From assembly GCF_025153475.1 (NCBI RefSeq), contig NZ_JANZXA010000001.1:62001-126000 (forward strand): DNA of 64,000 nucleotides. The letters are read 5' to 3'. Below the pieces are notes generated by a model that saw only the letters and a program-made list of their open reading frames with translations, made no database searches and had not been told where the DNA came from. The position numbers were made by a program, and so were the translations under genes. Every line of letters begins with the position of its first letter. Position 1 is the first letter of the stretch. This document shows positions 1 to 8,137 of the stretch, piece after piece. This DNA comes from Novosphingobium mangrovisedimenti. GTDB taxonomy: Bacteria; Pseudomonadota; Alphaproteobacteria; Sphingomonadales; Sphingomonadaceae.

Positions 1-68
1 CCGGCAGCTTTCTGGCGGCTTTGGAAAACCGCTGCCCGCGTCCTTCCTCCCATCCGGAGACTGCCTGA

Positions 69-395
69 ATGAAAGCCCTTACCGCACCTGCCCGCGCAAT
101 ATCCGCAGCGCTGGTGCTGACGCTCGCGATGGGCGGCTGCAACAAGGACAAGACGCCTGATCACGCCGCCGCCAAAGGCGAGATCCTGCCGCGCTCGGTC
201 ACCGACGACATGCTGCCTTACGATACCGTGCGCTCGCAGGCGCCGCTGGTCCACCCCGATACGGTCAAAGGCAGCACGGCCAGCCCCAGGGCAAACGCAA
301 CGGACAGCGCCGACGAGAGCGGTACAGCCGGCCCGAGCGAAGCGGCCGAAACCCCCGCACCAACGGCTGCGAGCGCTACGCCGGGCGCAGAATAG
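69..395 (+). CDS. Small predicted lipoprotein, function unknown
   Basis: The 108-residue product has a basic N-terminus, a hydrophobic stretch (about residues 10-22) and a lipobox-like end (AMGGC) with Cys near residue 24, so it is probably a lipidated periplasmic protein. The rest is low-complexity and rich in Ala, Thr, Pro and Ser with no recognisable domain. A GGAGA purine run lies about 10 bases before the ATG. The last 20 bases overlap the 3' end of the convergent CitE-like gene. I do not recognise the family. Confidence 0.6.
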   Translation: MKALTAPARAISAALVLTLAMGGCNKDKTPDHAAAKGEILPRSVTDDMLPYDTVRSQAPLVHPDTVKGSTASPRANATDSADESGTAGPSEAAETPAPTAASATPGAE

Positions 396-1311
396 GCTTG
401 CGCCGGGCTTCGGCGGCAGCAGCCTCCATATCGGCGAGCCCCGCCAGCCGCTGCGCCATCGCCAGATGCGAACGATCGACCATCCGTCCGCCAAAGGGCA
501 GTGACCCGGCATGCGGACTTGACGCGAAGGCGGCAATGATCGCCCGCGCCTCTTCAAGCTCTTCCTCGCTCGGGGTGAAGGCCGCATTGATAACGCCGAT
601 CTGGCCGGGATGGATGGCGAACATGCCGGCAAAGCCATCGGCCCGCGAGCGGCGCGCGGCGCGGGCCGTGCCCTGCCCGTCCTCGAAATCCTCGAAAGCT
701 GCATCGATCACGATGATCTGACTGGCATGCGCCGTCAGAAGCGCCTGCGCCCGAACGAAGCCGCAGGCGTCGCTCCAGCATCCGTTTTCCTCGCGCACGC
801 CCGAAGCCCCGATCGACAGCGCAAGGCCGGTAGCACTCCAGGTCAGCCCGTGAAGGCGCTGGTGCCCCGAATCGAGATAGTCTCCGATCCGCATCGCGGC
901 GCGCGGCGTATCGCCCACGACCGGCAGGATACGGGTCGTACTGGCGGGAATCGCATAGTGCTGTTCCAGCTCATAGATCTCGCTGGCAAGCTGGCGAACG
1001 GCGTCCGGGCCGGTGGCATTGGGCAGGATGATCCCGTCGGGCGCGCCGGCCATGACCGCAGCCAGATCCTCGCGCGAGTGGCCCGAATCGAGCGCATTGA
1101 TACGCACCCAACGCCCCATGTCCCGATGTTCGAGCACGTTGGTGCGATAAGTCGCGAGCCACTCCGCGCCCAACGCGCGGGCGTGGCCCTTGCTGCCGTG
1201 TGGAACGGTATTCTCGAGATCGACGACGACGACATCCGCGCCCGTAGAGAACGCCGTGTCGAGCTGTGCGGCGTCATTGCCGGGTACGATGAACCAGGAA
1301 CGGTACTTCAT
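376..1311 (-). CDS. CitE-like HpcH/HpaI aldolase / CoA-ester lyase family protein
   Basis: This 311-residue TIM-barrel protein begins MKYRSWFIVPGND, the usual opening of citrate-lyase beta subunit homologues, and has the acidic metal/substrate motif VVVVDLENTV near residue 30. The family cleaves or condenses (S)-malyl-, citryl- or citramalyl-CoA esters with Mg2+. No citrate lyase alpha or gamma gene is nearby, so it is more likely a stand-alone malyl/citramalyl-CoA-type lyase than a part of citrate lyase. The exact substrate cannot be read from sequence. The 3' end overlaps the lipoprotein gene by 20 bases. Confidence 0.8.
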   Translation of the reverse strand: MKYRSWFIVPGNDAAQLDTAFSTGADVVVVDLENTVPHGSKGHARALGAEWLATYRTNVLEHRDMGRWVRINALDSGHSREDLAAVMAGAPDGIILPNATGPDAVRQLASEIYELEQHYAIPASTTRILPVVGDTPRAAMRIGDYLDSGHQRLHGLTWSATGLALSIGASGVREENGCWSDACGFVRAQALLTAHASQIIVIDAAFEDFEDGQGTARAARRSRADGFAGMFAIHPGQIGVINAAFTPSEEELEEARAIIAAFASSPHAGSLPFGGRMVDRSHLAMAQRLAGLADMEAAAAEARRKPILRPA

Positions 1312-1395
1312 GGCCGTGAAACCCTTCCATCCGGAAATCCGGCGGAGAGGCTATCGGCAGCCGGTTAAGAATTTCTGGACCCGGTAAAGAAGGCT

Positions 1396-2562
1396 CTACA
1401 GCGCCTTCTCGTAGATCGCGTATTCGCGGTTCACCTTGCTGTCGATGGCATCGGCGATCGCGACCATTCCCTGGTTGTCCTCCAGAATCCAGCCGATCTC
1501 GCCCCGCTTCGCCCCGAACTTCGCCGTTGCGGAGCGGCGGATGTACTCGATCATCATGAAGGCGAGCTGGCTGGCAAGGCGCGACGCCTGCAGCTTCTTG
1601 CGCACGCCCATCAGCGGCACGCGCATGTCGGCGGGATAGGGCTTGCGCAGCCACAGCAGCAGCTTGATCAGGCCCAGGATGGACGGCTTGCCGTTACGCC
1701 CGTTCAGCCGCATCTGCACCTGATTGAGATCGGGCAGCGTCATCATGAAGGCCACGGGCTCGCCTTCGTATTCGGCAATGCGGATAAGCTCGGAATGAAC
1801 CAGCGGCTTGAGGGCCTTGCCGGTATAGGCGATTTCCTCGGGCGTGAAGGGCACGAAACCCCAGTTGTCCGACCAGGCATCGTTGAGGATGTCGCAGATG
1901 ATCCCCGCATCGCGATCGAAATGATTGAGATCGGCCCCGCGGATGCGGATCTTGGGGTTCTTCTCACCCGACGCGACAATGCGCTGGATCAGCGGCGGGA
2001 ACTGCCTGGTCACGTCCAGATCGTAGGTATAGAGCGTCTTGACCCGGCCATAGCCCGCCCCTTCGATCCAGGCCTGATAGGCCGGATTGTGATGCGCCAT
2101 CATCACCATCGGCGGATGATCGTGGCCTTGCACCTGCAACCCGGGCTCTTCCCATACCGACAGATTCATCGGTGCCAGAACGCGGCTCATGCCCTGCTCG
2201 CGCAGCCAGTTTTCCGCCGTCTCGATCAGGGCACGGGCAGTGTCCCCGTCCTCCGCCTCGATCGCCCCCCAGTTGCCGGTGCCCGGGCCCATGCCCTGCT
2301 CGACCGGCTGCTTCAGGGCCTGTTCGTCGATATGCGCGGAAATGCGCCCGACGATCCGGCCATCGCGGCGCGCCAGGAAGAGCTGGCAGCGTGCATGGGC
2401 GAAGAACGGATTCTTGCCGGGCGTGAACTTGGAAATTTCCTCCGAGCGCAGATTCGGCACCCAGTTTTGATCTGCCGCATTGAGCCGATAGGCGCAGTCC
2501 ACGAAGGCGGCACGATCGGCCTTGCTGGATACGGGCGTGATGACTAGTTCGGAGTTGGCCAT
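1396..2562 (-). CDS. GNAT-like N-acetyltransferase superfamily protein
   Basis: About 388 residues. The N-terminal half carries a GNAT-like element (FLARRDGRIVGRI), typical of the strand before the acyl-CoA binding loop; the C-terminal part is probably a second GNAT-like fold. The substrate is unknown. I chose the ATG at 2562 because a purine-rich stretch (GGAACAAAGGCAGC) precedes it and because longer versions would run into the divergent desaturase gene. Large two-domain proteins of this kind are common in sphingomonads and are normally annotated only as N-acetyltransferase. Confidence 0.6.
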   Translation of the reverse strand: MANSELVITPVSSKADRAAFVDCAYRLNAADQNWVPNLRSEEISKFTPGKNPFFAHARCQLFLARRDGRIVGRISAHIDEQALKQPVEQGMGPGTGNWGAIEAEDGDTARALIETAENWLREQGMSRVLAPMNLSVWEEPGLQVQGHDHPPMVMMAHHNPAYQAWIEGAGYGRVKTLYTYDLDVTRQFPPLIQRIVASGEKNPKIRIRGADLNHFDRDAGIICDILNDAWSDNWGFVPFTPEEIAYTGKALKPLVHSELIRIAEYEGEPVAFMMTLPDLNQVQMRLNGRNGKPSILGLIKLLLWLRKPYPADMRVPLMGVRKKLQASRLASQLAFMMIEYIRRSATAKFGAKRGEIGWILEDNQGMVAIADAIDSKVNREYAIYEKAL

Positions 2563-2709
2563 TATGCTGCCTTTGTTCCAGCTTATGGGACGGGTCGGAA
2601 CGCGAAGTGCGGCGGCGCATGGTGACTTGTCAAGCAAGGCCGGGCTCTCCATTTCCACAGCCCCTGCCCCGGGTGCGATCCTGCCCGGACGATTTTGGAA
2701 TTTGAACGC

Positions 2710-3813
2710 ATGATTGCCCAGGACGTGATCGACCAATCCCGCAGCGCCCCGTCACCGGATTCGTCCGGCCGCACGGCGTCGACGTGGCATTCGCAAATGC
2801 CCGACGACAAGGAGATGCTGCGCGCCGCGGTCGAATTGACCCGCGACATCGCCGATGCCCGCGCCGCCATCTACTGGCCGGACATGCTGGGCTCGGCGAC
2901 GCTGGGCTATGCGGCGCTGGCCGGCGCTATCCTGCTCGACAATCCGCTGGCCGCGCTCGCCTGCGGCCTGCTCGCCTCGCTGGCGCTCTATCGCGCCCTG
3001 CTGTTCATCCACGAGCTCACGCACATCCACAAGGATGCCCTGCCCGGCTTCCGTTTCGCATGGAACCTGCTGGTCGGCATCCCCCTGCTCATTCCCTCGT
3101 TCATGTACGAAGGCGTGCATACCCAGCACCATGCCCGCACGCGCTACGGCACCATCGACGATCCTGAGTACATGCCGCTGGCCTTGATGAAGCCCTGGAG
3201 CCTGCCGGTCTTCGCGCTCACCGCGATCCTGCTGCCGCCCGCACTGCTGGTGCGTTCCGCGGTGCTGGTGCCGCTGGGCGTCATCGTGCCGCCCGTGCGC
3301 AAGCTGGTATGGGAACGCGCGTCCGCGCTCTCGATCAATCCCCAGTACCGCCGCCGCAAGCCGGAAGGCGCATTCGCGCGCATGGTGTTCTGGCAGGAAC
3401 TCGGCAGTTCGGTCTGGGCCATCGGGCTGGTCGCAGCCAGCTTCCTCTATGGCTGGCGCCCGCTCGTGATCGCGCTGTGCGTCGTTTCGCTTACCGCCTT
3501 CCTCAATCAGGTCCGCACCCTCGTGGCGCACCTGTGGGAAAACGACGGCGAGGCCATGACGGTGACCGCACAGTACCTCGATTCGGTGAATGTCCCGCCG
3601 CCCGCGCTGCTCTCTCCGCTGTGGGCACCGGTGGGCCTGCGCTATCATGCACTGCACCACCTGCTGCCTTCGATGCCCTATCACGCACTGGGCGAATGCC
3701 ACCGCCGCCTGACGGCGCATCTCGGGCAGGACAGCACGTACACCCGCGCCAGCTACAAGGGGCTCATGCCGCTGCTGACCCGGCTGACGCGCAGCACGCT
3801 GCAGGCGAAGTAG
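2710..3813 (+). CDS. Membrane fatty-acid desaturase family protein
   Basis: A 367-residue integral membrane di-iron desaturase. Three histidine clusters are visible: HELTH, HTQHHART and HALHH, the eight-histidine signature of acyl-lipid and carotenoid-type desaturases or hydroxylases. Hydrophobic segments lie before the first box and between the second and third. The ATG at 2710 is preferred over a TTG at 2695; GGAA lies about 10 bases before it. It is divergent from the GNAT gene and convergent with lptG (28-base gap). Substrate (phospholipid acyl chain or other lipid) is not determined. Confidence 0.8.
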   Translation: MIAQDVIDQSRSAPSPDSSGRTASTWHSQMPDDKEMLRAAVELTRDIADARAAIYWPDMLGSATLGYAALAGAILLDNPLAALACGLLASLALYRALLFIHELTHIHKDALPGFRFAWNLLVGIPLLIPSFMYEGVHTQHHARTRYGTIDDPEYMPLALMKPWSLPVFALTAILLPPALLVRSAVLVPLGVIVPPVRKLVWERASALSINPQYRRRKPEGAFARMVFWQELGSSVWAIGLVAASFLYGWRPLVIALCVVSLTAFLNQVRTLVAHLWENDGEAMTVTAQYLDSVNVPPPALLSPLWAPVGLRYHALHHLLPSMPYHALGECHRRLTAHLGQDSTYTRASYKGLMPLLTRLTRSTLQAK

Positions 3814-3841
3814 TTCCGCGGGGCAGCGGGACTTCCCTGTC

Positions 3842-4939
3842 TTATTCCTCGGTTCTGATCAGAACCGTCTCGCCGATCAGGGCGAACAGCACGAAGGGCG
3901 CCCAGGCCGCGACGAACGGCGGGTAGCCACCGAAGTTGCCCATCGCCAGCGCCGCGTTGTCGAACACGAAATAGGCAAAGCCCAGCGCCATGCCGATCAT
4001 CGCGCGGATCAGCAGCTGGCCCGAGCGCGCGAGGCCGAACGCGGCGACGGCCCCCAGAAGCGGCATCAGCGTGGAGGAAAGCGGCCCGGAAATCTTGTGC
4101 CACCAGGCCGCGTCGAGTTCGCTGGTGCGCCGCCCGGCGACCTTCAGCGCCTCGATCGAACTGGCGAGCGTGAAGATGTCCTGCGAATCCGCATCGACTT
4201 TCGAGAGCATGACCTTGCCGGGGGTGATGCCGGGGGCCACGACGGCCTCGGCCAGCCGCGAACTTTTCGTTCCCGCCACTTCGAAGCGTTCCGGGTTTTC
4301 GAGCTTCCAGCCGGGGTTGGCGAAGGTGGCGCGGGGGCTGCGCAACTGTTCGACGACCATGTCGTTGGCGTCGCGCCGGTAGAACGTCACCCCGGTCATG
4401 ACCATGTCCTTGCCCCGGCCGTTCAGCGATTTCGCCAGCAGCATGTCGCGCCCGTCGGACAGGTAGAGGTTGGTTCGCACGCCCGAATCCTCCGGCACCG
4501 GCCCATAGTCGACCGAATGCCAGGCATCGAGCGTGGCCGTGGCGCGCGTCACCACCCGTTCGTTGAAGACGAAGCTCACGCCCGAAATCACCAGCGCCGT
4601 CAGCATCAGCGGCGCCAGCACCTGATGCGCTGACAGCCCCGCCGCCTTCATCGAGATCACTTCGCTGTTCTGATTCAGCGTGGCGAGCGTGATGATCGTC
4701 GCCAGCAGTACCGAATAGGGCAGGAACCGCGCGATCAGCTGCGGTATGCGCAAGGAGACGTAGTATAGCAACTGCCCCTCGCCATTGCCCGAATAGGCCA
4801 GAATGTCTCCGCTTTCGCCAAGCAGATCGAGCACCTGCAGCACCAGCACGAGCATCAGCAGCATCGCCAGGATACGGGTGATGAACAGGCGCGCGAGATA
4901 GAACGTCAGCGTGCGCGAGGGAAAGAATTCAAGCTGCAT
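3842..4939 (-). CDS. lptG: LPS export ABC transporter permease LptG
   Basis: A 365-residue YjgP/YjgQ-family inner-membrane protein with three N-terminal and three C-terminal membrane segments around a periplasmic beta-jellyroll domain. With LptF and the LptB ATPase it extracts lipopolysaccharide from the inner membrane and passes it to LptC. The N-terminal coupling-helix region (LNQNSEVISMKAAGLS) is typical. It follows lptF with a one-base gap, so the two are co-transcribed. The assignment as LptG rather than LptF rests on gene order and family resemblance. Confidence 0.9.
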   Translation of the reverse strand: MQLEFFPSRTLTFYLARLFITRILAMLLMLVLVLQVLDLLGESGDILAYSGNGEGQLLYYVSLRIPQLIARFLPYSVLLATIITLATLNQNSEVISMKAAGLSAHQVLAPLMLTALVISGVSFVFNERVVTRATATLDAWHSVDYGPVPEDSGVRTNLYLSDGRDMLLAKSLNGRGKDMVMTGVTFYRRDANDMVVEQLRSPRATFANPGWKLENPERFEVAGTKSSRLAEAVVAPGITPGKVMLSKVDADSQDIFTLASSIEALKVAGRRTSELDAAWWHKISGPLSSTLMPLLGAVAAFGLARSGQLLIRAMIGMALGFAYFVFDNAALAMGNFGGYPPFVAAWAPFVLFALIGETVLIRTEE

Positions 4940-4940
4940 G

Positions 4941-6167
4941 TCAGGTCTGGTCCGCCGGTGTGGGCAGCAATGGGCCGCGGCGCGTGCGCCGCAGCAGCGA
5001 CTTGAGGCGCTTGGCCACGCTGTTCGCGCCCTTCTCGAGCCAGCCGATGGCCTGTCCGCCCGGTACGTAGGCGACGCGCCAGTACATCCACAGGATCAGC
5101 AGGGCAAAGACGACGAACGGCCCCCACAGGCCCAGGATCGGATTGATCCGGCCCAGCGAGGCAACGTCGTTCGCGTACTGGTTCACCTTGTGATAGGCCA
5201 CGATCATCACGATCGACACGATCAGGCCGAGCGCAGAGGTCGAACGCTTGGGGGGGATCGCCAGCGCCACCGCCAGCAGCGGCAAGAGCAGCATCATGAA
5301 GACTTCGACCATGCGATAGCTGAAATTGGCCTGGCTGGAAACGCGTCCCTCCTCGGGCTGGTTGTCGTTCCAGCCAAGCTTCATCAGCTCCGGCAGCAGG
5401 TATTCGCGCGCGGCACCGCCGCGCTGGCGGAACTTCTCGATCTGCGGCAGGTCGATCGGCAGGTCGTGCCGGGTGAACGTGAGCACACGCGACTTCTGGC
5501 CGGGCTCGTCCTGGATGATCTGCCCGTCCTCGAGCCGCAGGATGATCGTGTCGGGCGCTCCCTTGAGCGCCAGGAACCGGCCCTCGCGCGCGGAGATCGA
5601 CAGCACCTGCCCCTTGCTGTTGGCCACGCGCGCGAAGATCCCCATGAGCCGCCGGCCTTCGTCCTGACTTTCGTCGATTTTCAGCGCGATGCGGTCCTTG
5701 AGCGACGTGAACTCGCCGACCTTGATCGACGCGCCGAGCGCCCCGGACTTGAGCTGGTAATTGAGCTGCTCGTAGGCATAGCGCGCAAGCGGCTGGAGAT
5801 AGCCGACGTTGGCGAAGTTCAGCCCGACCATCACCAGCGTGATCAGATAGGGCACGCGCAACATACGGGTATAGCTGAGACCCACCGCCCGCATGACATC
5901 GAGCTCGCTGCTCGTCGCCAGCTTCCGGAAGGCGATCAGGATACCCAGCATCAGCCCCAGCGGAATCGCCAGGCTGGCATATTCGGGCAGCATGTTCCCC
6001 AGCATCTTGAACACGACGCCGATGGGACCGCCCTGGGTCGCCACGAAGTCAAAGAGCCGCAGCATCTTGTCGAGGACCAGCAACGAGGCCGCGAGCACGA
6101 ATATCCCGAGCATCGGCATCATCACCAGGCGGAAGATGTAGCGGTCGATGGGGCTAATGAATTTCAC
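4941..6167 (-). CDS. lptF: LPS export ABC transporter permease LptF
   Basis: A 408-residue YjgP/YjgQ-family permease. The N-terminus (MKFISPIDRYIFR) and the conserved coupling-helix segment (SSELDVMRAVGLSYTRML) match LptF. It forms a heterodimer with LptG in the LptB2FG exporter, and the first membrane helices, the periplasmic domain and the terminal helices are in the expected order. It is the first gene of the lptF-lptG pair. The 227 bases between it and clpS hold its presumed promoter; I see no other gene there. Confidence 0.9.
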   Translation of the reverse strand: MKFISPIDRYIFRLVMMPMLGIFVLAASLLVLDKMLRLFDFVATQGGPIGVVFKMLGNMLPEYASLAIPLGLMLGILIAFRKLATSSELDVMRAVGLSYTRMLRVPYLITLVMVGLNFANVGYLQPLARYAYEQLNYQLKSGALGASIKVGEFTSLKDRIALKIDESQDEGRRLMGIFARVANSKGQVLSISAREGRFLALKGAPDTIILRLEDGQIIQDEPGQKSRVLTFTRHDLPIDLPQIEKFRQRGGAAREYLLPELMKLGWNDNQPEEGRVSSQANFSYRMVEVFMMLLLPLLAVALAIPPKRSTSALGLIVSIVMIVAYHKVNQYANDVASLGRINPILGLWGPFVVFALLILWMYWRVAYVPGGQAIGWLEKGANSVAKRLKSLLRRTRRGPLLPTPADQT

Positions 6168-6394
6168 GTGGGCCCATTCATCCAGGCGTCGTTACAGAAC
6201 CGTCTTTCACTGGCCCTTAACGGACGGGCGGGCGAGGGCAAAGCGAATTGTCAGCCTCGGCCCGTGCAGTCCGCATCGACCCGTCCGGTCGCGCGGCGGG
6301 CGGCGGGCACGAAAACGGGAACCGCTCGACGCTCAACGGGCTTACGGGCCCGAATGGCGGAATGGAGAACCCGGGAGGAACGGAAGCGAGAAGG

Positions 6395-6781
6395 TCAGGC
6401 CTTTTCGAGCGTGCACTGGAGGGGGTGCTGATTCTGCCGGGCGAAGTCCATCACCTGGTTCACCTTTGTTTCGGCGATCTCGTAGGGAAAAATGCCGCAG
6501 ACGCCGACGCCCTTCTGGTGGACGTGAAGCATGACCCGAGTCGCCTGTTCGAGGTCCATGTGGAAAACGCGCTTGAGGACCATCACCACGAATTCCATCG
6601 GGGTGTAGTCGTCGTTGAGCATCAGGACCTTGAACTGGCTGGGCTTTTTCGGCTTAGCGCGGGTCTTGGTAGCAAGACCGACCTGCTCGTCGTCGCCGGT
6701 GTTGTGGTCCGAATCGTTATCATCCCCGGCATGCACGGGCCTGGACAGGAAGCGTTCGGAATCGGCGATAGAGGCAATCAT
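6395..6781 (-). CDS. clpS: ClpS, adaptor for the ClpAP protease
   Basis: ClpS binds the N-domain of ClpA and delivers N-degron substrates. The core ([17 protein letters not shown], then [19 protein letters not shown]) carries the NDDYTPM substrate pocket and the ClpA-contact surface. The ClpS core is preceded by an acidic and basic N-terminal extension of about 50 residues, so the protein (128 aa from this start) is longer than the roughly 106-residue E. coli form. The start is uncertain: a GTG at 6808 would add nine residues. Neither start has a strong ribosome binding site. Confidence 0.92.
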   Translation of the reverse strand: MIASIADSERFLSRPVHAGDDNDSDHNTGDDEQVGLATKTRAKPKKPSQFKVLMLNDDYTPMEFVVMVLKRVFHMDLEQATRVMLHVHQKGVGVCGIFPYEIAETKVNQVMDFARQNQHPLQCTLEKA

Positions 6782-6896
6782 AGCTGGCAGAATATCGTAC
6801 CGGGGCACCTATCTTCAAGATGCCCCGGTCGAGATTGTGAGACTTGCAGCTCTTCCGGCCGGACGAAACGAGTTCGTCCAGTCGGGCTGGCGCGCC

Positions 6897-7823
6897 TTAC
6901 AGCGAGGCCGAACGCACCTTTTCCATCGCCATGCTGACGCGGCCCGAAATCGGGGCTATCGCGTCGCTGACGAGCTTGAGCATGGCTTCGCTGTTCTTCG
7001 AGCCGTAGGCGACGGCGCTGTCGAAGTTCTTGCGCATCATGTCGCTCTGGATCTTGAAGTAGTCGGTCGGCGACTTGGCGGCGGCGAGTTCCTTGATGTC
7101 GCCGGTCATGGTCTCGAACGCGCTGCGGCCTTCGGAAACGATTTCCGAACCCATGCTCTGCACGCCCTCGGCCAGGATCTTGCCTGATTCCATCACGGCT
7201 TCGACATTGCCCTTGGTGAAGTCACCGACTTCACCAAGCATCTTGGTGCTCTTTTCGAAAGCGTCCTTCGCCTTGGTCTGTGCTTCGGTCATGACATCCT
7301 GCAGACCGGAAAAATTAGCGCTCATGTCCATCTTAGTATCCTCGAGCATGAAGTTGGTGAAAAGTCCTGCGAACGCGGGTTCGGAGGCGGTCTTCGCCGC
7401 CTTTGGTTTGGCTGCCTTCGGGCTTGCGGCGGCGGGAGCCGGCATTTCCTTGACAACCTTGACAGCCGGTTTGGCCGCAGCCTTCACCGGAACAACTTTC
7501 TTCGCCGGCGTCGATGCAGGCTTGGAAACGGGTTTGGCCTTCGCAACCGTCTTGGCAGCGGGCGCCTTGGCCGCAGGCTTTGCCTTCGCTACTGCCTTGA
7601 CGGGCGCGGGCGCGGGCGCTTCGGGAGCAGCTTCGGCCTTGACCGGAGCCGGCTTGGCCTTGGCAGCCCTGGTCTTCGAAAGGGCCTTGGGAGCAGCCGC
7701 CTTGCCTTTGGCGACCTTCGCTGCCGGTGCCGCAGCAACCGGCTTTTCAGGTACAGCCTCGACAGCGGCCTGATAGGCCTTGTCGGCGCCAGCAATATCC
7801 TTCGGGTCTTCGTTTGCGGCCAT
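6897..7823 (-). CDS. Phasin-family PHA granule protein with histone-like N-terminal tail
   Basis: A 308-residue protein in two parts. Residues about 165-300 form an amphipathic helical phasin domain (NFSGLQDVMTEAQTKAKDAF onwards) that coats polyhydroxyalkanoate granules. Residues about 25-155 are almost only Ala, Lys, Pro and Val with repeated AAK/KPA patterns, as in histone H1-like tails. PHA synthase is the next gene on the same strand. Three TGC-rich boxes lie 95-175 bases upstream (7918-7997). The tail suggests nucleoid binding, as known for PhaF-type phasins, but here it is N-terminal; that role is inference. Confidence 0.88.
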   Translation of the reverse strand: MAANEDPKDIAGADKAYQAAVEAVPEKPVAAAPAAKVAKGKAAAPKALSKTRAAKAKPAPVKAEAAPEAPAPAPVKAVAKAKPAAKAPAAKTVAKAKPVSKPASTPAKKVVPVKAAAKPAVKVVKEMPAPAAASPKAAKPKAAKTASEPAFAGLFTNFMLEDTKMDMSANFSGLQDVMTEAQTKAKDAFEKSTKMLGEVGDFTKGNVEAVMESGKILAEGVQSMGSEIVSEGRSAFETMTGDIKELAAAKSPTDYFKIQSDMMRKNFDSAVAYGSKNSEAMLKLVSDAIAPISGRVSMAMEKVRSASL

Positions 7824-7917
7824 ATCGACTTGTCCAGCTACCGAAATATGCAGTGAAACGTCTCGCCGGGATCGCCCGGGGTCTTGCCCGACTTATGATC
7901 CAAGCCGACTCAATCGT

Positions 7918-7997
7918 TGCTGCAATGCAAAATAGGTTTCCGCACAAGCGAAGTCAACAGATTTTTTGCTGCGGTGCACAATTTATGTTGCAGTGCA
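7918..7997 (-). promoter_or_regulatory. Three TGC-rich boxes, candidate PhaR-type operators upstream of the phasin gene
   Basis: Read on the phasin-coding strand, three 12-mers fit TGCANYGCARCA: at 7986-7997 (TGCACTGCAACA), 7967-7978 (TGCACCGCAGCA) and 7918-7929 (TGCATTGCAGCA). They lie in the 314-base gap between the phasin and phaC genes. PhaR repressors of PHA-storing alphaproteobacteria are known to bind TGC-rich sites in phasin promoters; that this is such a site is inference. The rest of the gap (8001-8137) shows no gene. Confidence 0.5.
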
Positions 7998-8137
7998 CAA
8001 TCGGCGCCCGGCGTCCATGCGCCACACGTCATGGCCCGCCTGTTCAGGGCCATGCCTCCCCACCTTGCCGGCATACTAACGCAGCCGACATTGCAACGTA
8101 ACCCCGTAAAGAACCGGAAGAAAGTGCCCGATCGCGA

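Noticed and set aside
4911..6431. 506-codon plus-strand frame across lptF
   Set aside because: Antisense to lptF, with low-complexity Arg/His/Gln sequence and no recognisable motif.
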